DNA of 64,000 nt, taken from NCBI RefSeq assembly GCF_002298975.1, contig NZ_DBMV01000024.1, positions 1 through 64,000 of the forward strand. The letters are read 5' to 3'. The stretch is from Ralstonia sp. UBA689. GTDB lineage: Bacteria > Pseudomonadota > Gammaproteobacteria > Burkholderiales > Burkholderiaceae. Positions within the stretch are counted from its first letter, which is position 1. Each line of letters starts with the position of its first letter. The notes under the pieces are model-generated. The model did no database searches. It saw only the letters and a list, made by a program, of their open reading frames with translations, and had not been told where the DNA came from. Shown piece after piece: positions 55,113-63,447 of this stretch. Position numbers and translations under genes: made by a program.

Positions 55113-55985
55113 ATGGAAATGGGTGATTCCTCCCCAATCTCGACCCGCCAGCCCAGCGCTGCCCGCGCCACGCCGCTGCGCCTGGAAGCCGCCGTGCTGG
55201 ACTGGGCCGGCACCGTGGTCGATTTCGGTTCGTTCGCACCCACGCAGATCTTCGTGGAAGCGTTTGCCGAGTTTGGCGTGGCCATCACGTTGGATGAAGC
55301 ACGCGGCCCGATGGGCCTGGGCAAGTGGGACCACATCCGCACGCTGTGCAACGACGGTGCGATTGCCGCGCGCTTCTCGCTCGCGCATGGCCGCATGCCC
55401 AGCGATGACGACGTGACCGCCATCTACAACCGCTTCATGCCGCTGCAGATCGAGAAGGTGGGTGCGCATTCCGCGCTGATTCCGGGCGCGCTGGAAACCA
55501 TCGCCGCGCTGCGCGAAGCGGGTCTGAGGATCGGCACGTGCTCGGGCTATCCGCGTGTGGTGATGGACCGCGTGGTCGACCTGGCCGCCAAGGCCGGCTA
55601 CACGCCCGACTGCGTGGTGGCTTGCGATGAAGTGCCACGCGCGCGCCCCTGGCCTGCACAGGCTCTGCGCTGCGTGGTTGATCTGGCGATTGGCGATGTG
55701 GCCGCCTGCGTGAAGGTGGACGACACCGTGCCCGGCATCGAAGAAGGCCGTCGCGCTGGCATGTGGACGGTGGCGCTGCTGATGTCCGGCAACGCGCTGG
55801 GCTTGCCTTATGAGCAATACATCGCGCTATCCGTGGATGAGCGCGCCCGCCACCGCGTGGCCATCTCGGCCGGTTTTGCCGCCTGCCGCCCGCATTACGA
55901 GATCGACACGATTGCCGATCTGCCCGAAGTCGTTGCCGACATCAACCGCCGCCTGGCGCGCGGTGAACGGCCGCAATGTGTTTGA
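55113..55985 (+). CDS. phnX: Phosphonoacetaldehyde hydrolase (phosphonatase)
   Basis: AAGGA precedes two close ATGs (55113 and 55119). The 290-residue protein is a HAD enzyme with nucleophile Asp30 in VLDWAGTVVDFGSFAP and Schiff-base Lys71 in GPMGLGKWDHIRTL. Their spacing of 41 residues is the same as Asp12-Lys53 in the Bacillus cereus enzyme. PhnX cleaves the C-P bond of phosphonoacetaldehyde to acetaldehyde and phosphate. It usually follows the transaminase PhnW, but no phnW is in this cluster. The cofactor loop VKVDDTVPGIEEGRRAGMWT is also present. Confidence 0.95.
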   Translation: MEMGDSSPISTRQPSAARATPLRLEAAVLDWAGTVVDFGSFAPTQIFVEAFAEFGVAITLDEARGPMGLGKWDHIRTLCNDGAIAARFSLAHGRMPSDDDVTAIYNRFMPLQIEKVGAHSALIPGALETIAALREAGLRIGTCSGYPRVVMDRVVDLAAKAGYTPDCVVACDEVPRARPWPAQALRCVVDLAIGDVAACVKVDDTVPGIEEGRRAGMWTVALLMSGNALGLPYEQYIALSVDERARHRVAISAGFAACRPHYEIDTIADLPEVVADINRRLARGERPQCV

Positions 55986-56038
55986 ACGCGTTTGCGCTTG
56001 TTGTCCCATCCCCTGCATCACACCATACCGAGGAAATC

Positions 56039-57055
56039 ATGACCGCACGTCTTTCCCTCCTGGCTGCCGCCGCCGCGATGGCACTGGCCACGTCAGCCTA
56101 TGCCAAGACCACGCTGACCGTGTACACGGCGCTGGAAGCTGACCAAGTGAAGGCGTACCAGGACGCCTTTGAGAAGGCCAATCCGGACATCGAGATCAAG
56201 TGGGTGCGCGACTCCACCGGCGTCGTCACCGCCAAGTTGCTGGCCGAGAAGAACAACCCGCGCGCCGACGTGGTGTGGGGGCTGGCTGCATCGAGCCTGG
56301 CCATCCTGGACAAGGAAGGCATGCTGACGCCGTACGCACCTGCCGACCTGTCGAAGATCGGTGCCACATACCGCGACAAGGCCAACCCGCCGGCCTGGGT
56401 GGGCATGGACGCATGGGGCGCCGCCATCTGCTTCAACACCGTGGAAGCGGAAAAGCAGCACCTGCCGAAACCGACTTCGTGGGCCGACCTGACCAAGCCG
56501 GTTTACGCCGGCAAGATCGTCATGCCGAACCCGGCCTCGTCGGGCACGGGTTACCTGGACGTGAGCGCATGGCTGCAGATGCTGGGCGAGCAGAAGGGCT
56601 GGGCCTACATGGACGCCCTGCACCAGAACATCGGCCAGTACACGCACTCGGGCTCCAAGCCTTGCAAGATGGCTGCCTCGGGTGAATTCCCGATCGGCAT
56701 CGCGTTCGAATACCGTGCTGTGAAGTCGAAGAAGGAAGGCGCCCCGATCGATATCGTGCTGCCGTCCGAAGGCCTGGGCTGGGATGTGGAAGCCACCGGC
56801 ATCATGAAGGGCACCAAGAACCTGGACGCCGCCAAGAAGCTGGCTGATTTCTCGGCAAGCCCCGCTGCGATGGCGCTGTACGAGAAGAACTTCGCCGTGG
56901 TCGCCACGCCGGGTTTCTCCAAGCCAGATCCGCTGCTGCCGGCCGACTACGAGAAGCGCCTGATCAAGAATGACTTCACGTGGGCCAGCGCCAACCGCGA
57001 CCGTATCCTTGCCGAGTGGACCAAGCGCTACGACGGCAAGTCGGAGAAGAAGTAA
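56039..57055 (+). CDS. phnS: AEP ABC transporter substrate-binding protein (PhnS-like)
   Basis: GAGGAAATC precedes the ATG at 56039; the upstream extension overlaps phnX. The 338-residue protein has a clear signal peptide (LSLLAAAAAMALATSAYA, cleavage before KTTLTVYTALEAD). The family-1 binding-protein fold of Fe3+/AEP binding proteins follows (NNPRADVVWGLAASSLAILD, MPNPASSGTGYLDVSAWLQM). It captures the phosphonate in the periplasm for the permease. It lies after phnX rather than first in the operon, and its highly C/G-ending codons suggest strong expression. Confidence 0.9.
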   Translation: MTARLSLLAAAAAMALATSAYAKTTLTVYTALEADQVKAYQDAFEKANPDIEIKWVRDSTGVVTAKLLAEKNNPRADVVWGLAASSLAILDKEGMLTPYAPADLSKIGATYRDKANPPAWVGMDAWGAAICFNTVEAEKQHLPKPTSWADLTKPVYAGKIVMPNPASSGTGYLDVSAWLQMLGEQKGWAYMDALHQNIGQYTHSGSKPCKMAASGEFPIGIAFEYRAVKSKKEGAPIDIVLPSEGLGWDVEATGIMKGTKNLDAAKKLADFSASPAAMALYEKNFAVVATPGFSKPDPLLPADYEKRLIKNDFTWASANRDRILAEWTKRYDGKSEKK

Positions 57056-57058
57056 GCG

Positions 57059-58279
57059 ATGGAAGCTCCCGTAACTCAAGGGGGCCTGGATGCCAGCACC
57101 GACGTTGCTATCGTCGGGGCTGGCATTTTGGGCTTGGCGCACGCTGCGGCCGCCATCAAGCGCGGCCTGCGCGTGACGGTGTTCGAGCGCAGCGAGGCGG
57201 CCGTCGGTGCCTCCATCCGCAATTTTGGGCAGATGCTGGTGACCGGCCAGCCACCCGGCATCATGCTCGACCTCGCGCGTGAGAGCCGCGCGCTGTATCT
57301 GGAATGGGCTGACAAGGCTGGCATCTTTGCGCGTGCCAAGGGCGCGTTGCTGTTCGCCCGCAACAGCGCGGAAGAAGCCGTGCTGGACGAGTTCATGGCC
57401 GCGCGGGCACCCGCCTTTGGCTACAACGTCAAGCTGCTGCGCGGCGCTGAACTGGCCGATCTTTACGACGGCCGCTTCACGCGCCACCGTGCGGCGCTGC
57501 AGGGTTTTGATGACGTGCAGCTCTATTCGCGCGAGGCAATTCCCGCGCTGGCCGCATGGCTGGCTACGCAAGGCGTGCGCTTCCACTTCGGCACGCTGGT
57601 GCGCCATGTGGAAGGCGGCCGGCTGGAGACGACGGCGGGCGTGTGCAACGCGCAGCGTGTCATCGTCTGCAGCGGGCACGACTACCAGACGCTGTGTGCC
57701 GAGCAGTTGCGCGCGCTGCAGCCGCAGGTCTGCCGCCTGCAGATGCTGCGCGTGACGCCGGAAGATGGCCTCAATCTCGAACATGCCGTGCTGACGGGCC
57801 TGTCCTGCACGCACTACGGCGCGTTTTCCGACCTGCCAACTGCCCAGGCGCTCGCCACGCAGCTTGAGCAGCAGCGCCCCGAACTGCAGCGCCACGGCAT
57901 CCACCTGCTGGTCAGCCCGACGCCCTACGGCGACTGGATCATCGGCGATTCGCACGACTACAGCCAGGATGCCCGCCCGTTCAACGCGGAGTCGGTCGAC
58001 AACATCCTGCTGGATCTGGCGCGCGACACCTTTGGCAGCAAGCTGCGTGTGGTGGAGCGCTGGCAGGGCGTGTATGGCGCCAAGTGCCACGTGCCTGGCC
58101 GTGGCGCGTTCTCGATCTCCCGCATCGACGACCGCACGACCGTTGCGCTGATGCACAGCGGCATCGGCATGAGCGTGGGGCCGGCGCTGGCGCATCGGCA
58201 TGTCGATGCATTGGTCGACGGCACGGCGCTGCCGCAGTGGACGCCACCGGCTACGTTGCCAGTTGCCGTCGTGGCCTGA
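57059..58279 (+). CDS. FAD-dependent oxidoreductase of phosphonate metabolism (HpnW/TIGR03364-like)
   Basis: The 406-residue DAO-fold flavoprotein has the FAD motif VAIVGAGILGLAHAAAAIKR and VTVFERSEAAVGASIRNFGQ. The C-terminal glycine-rich end is VALMHSGIGMSVGPALAHRH. It begins 4 bases after phnS. The family I recall as TIGR03364 is defined by proximity to phosphonate genes, and relatives oxidise AEP or N-methyl-AEP. Such oxidation would yield phosphonoacetaldehyde, the substrate of PhnX, and so bypass PhnW. That role is inference; the exact amine substrate is not readable. Confidence 0.82.
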   Translation: MEAPVTQGGLDASTDVAIVGAGILGLAHAAAAIKRGLRVTVFERSEAAVGASIRNFGQMLVTGQPPGIMLDLARESRALYLEWADKAGIFARAKGALLFARNSAEEAVLDEFMAARAPAFGYNVKLLRGAELADLYDGRFTRHRAALQGFDDVQLYSREAIPALAAWLATQGVRFHFGTLVRHVEGGRLETTAGVCNAQRVIVCSGHDYQTLCAEQLRALQPQVCRLQMLRVTPEDGLNLEHAVLTGLSCTHYGAFSDLPTAQALATQLEQQRPELQRHGIHLLVSPTPYGDWIIGDSHDYSQDARPFNAESVDNILLDLARDTFGSKLRVVERWQGVYGAKCHVPGRGAFSISRIDDRTTVALMHSGIGMSVGPALAHRHVDALVDGTALPQWTPPATLPVAVVA

Positions 58280-58302
58280 CGCCACATCGCATGATGGAAG
58301 GA

Positions 58303-58336
58303 AACGCCCGCACGATTTGCGCCGTGCGGGCGTTTT
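58303..58336. terminator. Terminator between FAD oxidoreductase and HAD genes
   Basis: Perfect 12-base arms AACGCCCGCACG and CGTGCGGGCGTT enclose an 8-base loop, followed by TT on the plus strand and preceded by GAA on the other. It lies between two convergent genes and can probably serve both. Confidence 0.8.
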
Positions 58337-58352
58337 CATTTTCAGGCAGCGT

Positions 58353-59036
58353 TCAGGCAGCGAAGAGTTCGAGGATGGGCCAGCCGCGCGACTCGGCCAC
58401 TGCGCGCAAGGTGGCGTCCGGGCTCACCGCGACCGGATGCGAGACAGCATCGAGCAGCGGCAGGTCGTTGCGCGAATCGCTGTAGAACACCGTGCGCGAG
58501 AAGTCCGCCATGCGTTGCCCGCGCTGCGCGAGCCATTCCGTGACGCGCACGATCTTGCCGGCGCCGAAGGTGGCCGTGCCGAGCACGTTGCCGGTGAAAT
58601 CGCCGGCGTCCCGGCCGCCCGTCATCTCGCCCTCGACCGCGAGCAGGTGCGGCACGTTGAAGGCGTCGGCAATCGGTTCGGTCAGGTAGCGGTGCGTTGC
58701 GGTGACGATGCAGCAGAGATCGCCGGCGCGCAGGTGCGTATCGACCAGTTGCCGCGCTTGCGGCAGCACGGCGGGCGTGATGACTTCACGCATGAAAGTT
58801 GCGCGCCACGCATCGAGCCGCGTACGTGGATGCTGTGCCAGCAGCCCGAGCGAGAAGCGCGCGTGGCGAGCAAAGTCGAGCGTGCCGTCGCGATATTCGC
58901 GCATCCAGCGCTCGTTGGCCTGCTCGAAGGTATCGCGGTCCACGGCGCCCTGGGCGACCAGGAAGCGGCCCCATTCATATTCGCTGTCGATCGGCAGCAG
59001 GGTGTGGTCCAGGTCGAACAGGGCAAGCGATTGCAT
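58353..59036 (-). CDS. HAD-IB family phosphatase (SerB-like)
   Basis: The ATG at 59036 gives MQSLALFDLDHTLLPIDSEY, containing the nucleophile motif DLDHT. The 227-residue protein also has CCIVTATHRYLTEPIADAF (motif II), a Lys-containing GAGKIVRVTEWL and SDSRNDLPLLDAV (motif IV). It belongs to the HAD-IB hydrolases near phosphoserine phosphatase and phosphorylated-sugar phosphatases found beside many Burkholderiales genes. Its substrate is unknown. It converges with the AEP operon and lies 42 bases downstream of the second LysR gene on the same strand. It could act on an AEP-pathway phosphate ester or be unrelated. Confidence 0.87.
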   Translation of the reverse strand: MQSLALFDLDHTLLPIDSEYEWGRFLVAQGAVDRDTFEQANERWMREYRDGTLDFARHARFSLGLLAQHPRTRLDAWRATFMREVITPAVLPQARQLVDTHLRAGDLCCIVTATHRYLTEPIADAFNVPHLLAVEGEMTGGRDAGDFTGNVLGTATFGAGKIVRVTEWLAQRGQRMADFSRTVFYSDSRNDLPLLDAVSHPVAVSPDATLRAVAESRGWPILELFAA

Positions 59037-59078
59037 ACAGCGTTGGGGCAACGGTTGAAAAAACGCGAGGATGCCGCC

Positions 59079-60005
59079 TCAACGCGTCGCGGCTGTGTCC
59101 ATCGCCAGAACTTTGGCGATGAAGGCATCGGCGTTCTTCTTGGGGGGCTGCTTGTCCAGGCAATCCAGGAAGCTGCGCACGAGGCGCGCGTCCTTGCGCT
59201 CTTTCAGGAAATACAGGTATTCGTGGATGACCGGCGCGTTGGCGGCAAACGGCAGCACGCGCACGTCGGGCCGGCGCGGTGCCTCGCGCGCGGGGACGAT
59301 GCTGCAGCCCAGGCCCAGGCTGATTGCCTCGTAGATGGCCTCGCGGCTGCCGATGATGCTCATGCTGGCGGGCTCGATGCTGGCACTGCCCAGGGCGTCT
59401 TCAGTCACGCGGCGGGTGACGGAACCCGGCTCGCGCATCAGCAGATGGCAGCGGGCAACGTCATCCAGCGTGACATGCGGGCGGCGCACCAGCGGGTCGT
59501 CCAGCGGCACCACAAGCACCATGGTGTCCTCGGCCAGGGTGATACGGTGCAGGCGCTCGTCGTCCACCGCGTGCGATGAGACGGCCAGGTCGATGCGTAC
59601 CTCCGAGAGCGCCTCCAGCATCTGCTGCGAGTTGCCAAACTCGATGGTGATCTCGATGGTCGGGTAGCGGGCGCGGAAGGCTGCCACGCTGGGCAGGATG
59701 TAGTACGGGCCGGTAGCGCCCACGCGCAGGTTGCCGGTGCGCAGGTCGCCTGCATTGCGCAGGAGGAAATCGACGTCGCCTTCCTGCTGCGCGAGGCGCT
59801 CGACGATGGGCATCAGGTTCACGCCCAGGTCCGACAGATCCAGTCGGCTGCCGCGCCGGTGGAACAGCTCCACGCCGTACATCTCTTCCAGTTGGCGGAT
59901 GCGCCCGGTCACGGTGGGCTGCGACAGGCGCAGGCGCTTGGCGGCGGCTGTCACGCTGCCTTGGCGAGCCACCTCGAAGAACGACATCAGCAGATCGCCG
60001 AGCAT
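59079..60005 (-). CDS. LysR-family regulator of the AEP cluster (second copy)
   Basis: The 308-residue protein carries the LysR HTH (SFFEVARQGSVTAAAKRLRL, then SQPTVTGRIRQLEEMYGVEL) and an effector domain (GNLRVGATGPYYILPSVAAF). It is a paralogue of the regulator at 51250-52116, similar along its whole length including the tail (HEYLYFLKERKDARLVRSFL versus SEYLYCLQDRKEARLIAAFL). It points away from atpC and toward the HAD gene. The last ~25 residues (KKNADAFIAKVLAMDTAATR) extend beyond the first copy. It may sense a different phosphonate or act in opposition to the first copy. Confidence 0.88.
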   Translation of the reverse strand: MLGDLLMSFFEVARQGSVTAAAKRLRLSQPTVTGRIRQLEEMYGVELFHRRGSRLDLSDLGVNLMPIVERLAQQEGDVDFLLRNAGDLRTGNLRVGATGPYYILPSVAAFRARYPTIEITIEFGNSQQMLEALSEVRIDLAVSSHAVDDERLHRITLAEDTMVLVVPLDDPLVRRPHVTLDDVARCHLLMREPGSVTRRVTEDALGSASIEPASMSIIGSREAIYEAISLGLGCSIVPAREAPRRPDVRVLPFAANAPVIHEYLYFLKERKDARLVRSFLDCLDKQPPKKNADAFIAKVLAMDTAATR

Positions 60006-60239
60006 GCTTGTGTTTCTGTTTTGTGATCAAGCGCACAGTCTAGACAGCGTTTATGACGCTACAGCTACATACTGTGAAACCTTACGGCCGGGGCAGGCAT
60101 CGCGGGGCAACCAGCGGGCGCTGCCACGCGCCTGACAAAATAGCGTGAGCTAGATGAGCGAACCTGGGGGCGCGGGGGTAGGGCGCCGGGCGCACATCGT
60201 GCTACCTTGTGGGCCAGTGCGCGCAATACAGGAGACACC

Positions 60240-60659
60240 ATGCCGGTGCTGAAGGTCGATGTCGTGACGGCGGAAGAGCGGCTGTACGAAGGCAACGCCA
60301 AGTTCGTGGTCATTCCCGGTACCGAGGGCGAACTGGGCATCCTGCCCGGCCACGACCATTTGCTCACGCGCATGCGGCCCGGCACCGTGCGCGTCACCCA
60401 GGAAAATGACGAAGAGGTGCTGCTGTTTGTGGCCGGCGGCTTTGTCGACGTGCAACCCGAACAGGTAATTGTGCTGGCCGATACCGCCGTGCGCGCCCGC
60501 GACTTGGACGAGGCCAAGGCACAGCAGGCACGCAAGGAAGCCGAAGAGCTGATGCAGAACAGCAAGAGCAAGATCGACTACGCGCGTGCCCAGGCAGAAC
60601 TTGCCGAGGCAGTTGCGCAACTGGCGGCCATCGAGCGCTTGCGCAAGCGCCGCCGCTAG
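60240..60659 (+). CDS. atpC: Orphan ATP synthase F1 epsilon-subunit homologue
   Basis: AGGAGACACC precedes the ATG at 60240. The 139-residue protein is a full AtpC: beta sandwich (KVDVVTAEERLYEGNAKFVV, GTEGELGILPGHDHLL) and C-terminal two-helix hairpin (RDLDEAKAQQARKEAEELMQ, YARAQAELAEAVAQLAAIER). Epsilon couples rotation of the F1 stalk and its helices inhibit ATP hydrolysis. No other ATP-synthase gene is nearby, while a standard operon copy must exist elsewhere. It is therefore likely a second, differently regulated epsilon. The sequence is complete and not decayed. Confidence 0.88.
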   Translation: MPVLKVDVVTAEERLYEGNAKFVVIPGTEGELGILPGHDHLLTRMRPGTVRVTQENDEEVLLFVAGGFVDVQPEQVIVLADTAVRARDLDEAKAQQARKEAEELMQNSKSKIDYARAQAELAEAVAQLAAIERLRKRRR

Positions 60660-60775
60660 CCACTGGATTGACGCCAGCATAAGCGCGCAATTGTGTCATT
60701 CCGCCTACAGCGGGCTAAAGAACCGCGCCAGTGCTCCGTTTTAAGGCGGAACTATCGAAATCCCGATGAACGTCC

Positions 60776-62878
60776 ATGAGAGACGTGTTCGGTTCTGCTG
60801 GTCAGCTGATGTCGCTCATTGTTGTAACTGCCTGCGCGTTTGCGCGGGGCTTCCGAGAACGCTTGCGTGCTGCCTCTCCACAGCTTCAGCATTCCGGAGG
60901 GAAACACCGTACGCAAATGTTTGCTCTGGCGTGCCTGCTGCTGCCGGCGGTTGCGCGGGCGGAGACGGATCTGACCGAGTTGCCCATCGAGCAGCTTATG
61001 CAGGTGCAGGTTGTCACCGGGGCCTCCAAGTACGCGCAAGCGATCAATGAAGCACCCGCCAACGTGTCGGTCATCACTGCCGATGACATCAAGACCTACG
61101 GCTGGCGCACGCTGGCCGACATCCTGCGCAGCCTTCCCGGGCTTTACACGAACTATGACCGCAACTACGCTGCGCTTGGCGCGCGCGGTTTTCTGCGTCC
61201 GGGCGACTACGACACACGCTTCCTGCTGCTGATCGACGGTTACCGCACCAACGATTCCATCTTCGACCAGGCGGCCGTCGGCACGGAAGCCATGCTTGAC
61301 GTCGACCTGATCGACCGTGTGGAGTTCGTGCCCGGGGCGGGCTCCGCCGTGTACGGCTCGAATGCGCTGTTCGGTGTCATCAACATCGTCACCAAGCGCG
61401 CGCGCGACATTGGCGGTGTGCAGGTGAGCGGCAGCACAGGCAGCACCAACGCGCGCGAGGGCCGCGTCACCTGGGGCAACCGCGCGGAGAACGGCGCCGA
61501 ATGGCTGCTGTCTGCCAGCGTGGATGATGCCCCGGGCCGCGATCTGTACTTCGGCGAGTTCAACCAGCCCGGCATCAGCGATGGTGTGGCGCGCGGCATG
61601 GATTTCGACCGCAGCAAACGCGTGTTCGCCAAGGGCAGTTTTGGCGAATTCGGCCTGACCTTCGGCTATGTCGACCGCACCAAGGGCGTGCCGACCGCGC
61701 CGTACGATCAACTCTTCGGCGATCCGCGCTCGCGCACCATCGACACGCGGCAGATCCTGAACGGCACCTGGCAACACGCGCTGAACGATGCCACGGATGT
61801 GTCTGCGCGCCTGTACTGGGGGCGCTACGTGTCGCAGGGCTACTACGTCTATAACACTCCGCCCGTGACCGTGAACCGTGATTGGTTCGACTCCGCCTGG
61901 TACGGCATGGAACTCAAGCTCGTGACGCACAGCATCGAGCGACACACACTCGTGGCCGGCACCGAACTGCAGCGCGACTACCGTGACGCGATGAGCAACT
62001 TCGACGTCACGCCCTACTTCAGCTACCTGGATGACCACCGCAGCAACAACCGCGTCGGCCTCTACGTGCAGGACCAGTTCGCGCTGGCCACGGACTGGGT
62101 GCTGGACAGCGGCCTGCGCTACGACCACACCAGCTTCGTGCCGGGCATCTTCAGCCCGCGCGTGGGCCTGATCTGGCGCGCCGCCCCGACGACCACCGTC
62201 AAGGCGATCTACGGTATGGCGTACCGCTCGCCCAACGACTACGAGCTCCACTACCAGACCAGCTCGCCGGGCGGCCAGCAGGTCAATACGAGGCTGTCCG
62301 CTGAACGCATCCGCACATACGAAGCGGTGCTGGAGCAACAGATGGGGCCTGGCGGCAAGGCCACGCTGTCGGTATTCCAGAACAACGTCTCCAACCTGAT
62401 CAGCCAGAGCGAAGACCCCACCACGGGTCTGCTGGTCTTCAGCAACGTGGCGCGGGTGCGCACGCGCGGCACCGAGCTAGGCTACGAACAGAACTGGCCG
62501 GGCGGCACGCGTTTGCGCACGAGCTACAGCTTTCAGCACTCCGAGGATGCCGATAGCGATCAGACGCTCTCGAATTCACCGCGTCACATGCTCAAGCTCA
62601 ACGTGTCCACACCGGTGTGGCGCGACGACTGCCGCGCGGGGGTGGAGGCCCAATACATCAGCAACCGGCTGACAACGTCGGGTAGCGTTGGCGGCTACTG
62701 GATTGCCAACCTGACCTTGCTGGCGGCCCGGCTGGTGCCCAATCTGGAGATGTCCGCGAGTGTCTACAACCTGTTCGACCGGCGCTATGCCGATCCGGCA
62801 GGCCCGGAGGTGCCGCAGACGTCCATCGTGCAGGACGGCCGTACGTTTCGCCTGAAGTTGACCTACACCTTCCGATGA
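60776..62878 (+). CDS. TonB-dependent outer-membrane receptor
   Basis: The protein has a plug domain (VVTGASKYAQAINEAPANVS, VITADDIKTYGWRTLADILR, AVYGSNALFGVINIVTKRA) and a 22-strand-type barrel ending in RTFRLKLTYTFR. The hydrophobic export signal is FALACLLLPAVARAE. The start is uncertain: 60776 gives 700 residues with an unusual leader, 60917 gives a signal lacking positive charge, and intermediate starts are possible. It takes up a ligand across the outer membrane using TonB energy. The ligand is unknown. Its stop overlaps the YfiR-like gene (ATGA), so uptake and signalling are probably linked. Confidence 0.9.
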   Translation: MRDVFGSAGQLMSLIVVTACAFARGFRERLRAASPQLQHSGGKHRTQMFALACLLLPAVARAETDLTELPIEQLMQVQVVTGASKYAQAINEAPANVSVITADDIKTYGWRTLADILRSLPGLYTNYDRNYAALGARGFLRPGDYDTRFLLLIDGYRTNDSIFDQAAVGTEAMLDVDLIDRVEFVPGAGSAVYGSNALFGVINIVTKRARDIGGVQVSGSTGSTNAREGRVTWGNRAENGAEWLLSASVDDAPGRDLYFGEFNQPGISDGVARGMDFDRSKRVFAKGSFGEFGLTFGYVDRTKGVPTAPYDQLFGDPRSRTIDTRQILNGTWQHALNDATDVSARLYWGRYVSQGYYVYNTPPVTVNRDWFDSAWYGMELKLVTHSIERHTLVAGTELQRDYRDAMSNFDVTPYFSYLDDHRSNNRVGLYVQDQFALATDWVLDSGLRYDHTSFVPGIFSPRVGLIWRAAPTTTVKAIYGMAYRSPNDYELHYQTSSPGGQQVNTRLSAERIRTYEAVLEQQMGPGGKATLSVFQNNVSNLISQSEDPTTGLLVFSNVARVRTRGTELGYEQNWPGGTRLRTSYSFQHSEDADSDQTLSNSPRHMLKLNVSTPVWRDDCRAGVEAQYISNRLTTSGSVGGYWIANLTLLAARLVPNLEMSASVYNLFDRRYADPAGPEVPQTSIVQDGRTFRLKLTYTFR

Positions 62879-63447
62879 GCGCTCTGCATGCCTCCGCTCG
62901 ACGTGCTTCAGGCCAGCGCCTGCGCCGGCTGTGCACGGTGCTGAGCCTCGCGCTGGCGGGGGCGGTGTGGGTGCGGGCCACGCACGCCCAGATGCAGGCC
63001 AGCGAGGTGCAGGTCAAGGCGGCTTTCATTTACAACTTTGCGCTGTTCACCACCTGGCCCTCCGACGCGATGCTGGCTGATGCTCCGATGGTGCTGTGCG
63101 TGGCTGCCGAGCAACCGCTGCAGGCAACGTTGGAAAAACTGACAGGAAAACCCGTGCGCGGACACCGGCTGGAAATCCGAAAGATCAATGATGGCACGGC
63201 TGCCGGCTGCCACGTGCTGGTGCTCGACGAGCATGCGTCGGCCAGTGTGCGGCCGGACCCGGCTGCGCCGGTGCTGACGGTTTCCGACAGCGGCAAGGGG
63301 GCGCGTGGCTCCGGCGGCTCCGGGCCGATGATTGCGCTAGCGCTGCAGGACAACCGGGTGGTGTTCGACATCGACGCGGGCGCGGCGCGGCAGGCTGGCC
63401 TGCAGATCAGCTCGCAACTGCTGCGCCTGGCAAGGAGCGTGCGATGA
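62875..63447 (+). CDS. YfiR-family periplasmic protein (DUF4154)
   Basis: The ATG at 62875 overlaps the receptor stop and the gene ends overlapping the next start. The 190-residue protein has an N-terminal signal (VLSLALAGAVWVRATHAQ). The YfiR fold follows: EVQVKAAFIYNFALFTTWPS, LCVAAEQPLQATLEKLTGK, GCHVLVLDE and IALALQDNRVVFDIDAGAAR. In P. aeruginosa YfiR is a periplasmic repressor of the diguanylate cyclase YfiN, sensing redox or envelope stress. Here it probably controls the inner-membrane sensor encoded directly after it. Confidence 0.88.
   Translation: MSALHASARRASGQRLRRLCTVLSLALAGAVWVRATHAQMQASEVQVKAAFIYNFALFTTWPSDAMLADAPMVLCVAAEQPLQATLEKLTGKPVRGHRLEIRKINDGTAAGCHVLVLDEHASASVRPDPAAPVLTVSDSGKGARGSGGSGPMIALALQDNRVVFDIDAGAARQAGLQISSQLLRLARSVR

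Noticed and set aside
52892..55423. An 843-codon minus-strand frame opposite the AEP permease.
   Set aside because: Composition is Gln/His/Arg-rich without domains, typical of antisense to a membrane-protein gene with biased codons.
56093..58339. A 748-codon minus-strand frame opposite phnS and the FAD oxidoreductase.
   Set aside because: It is a shadow of two well-supported plus-strand genes and has no family resemblance.
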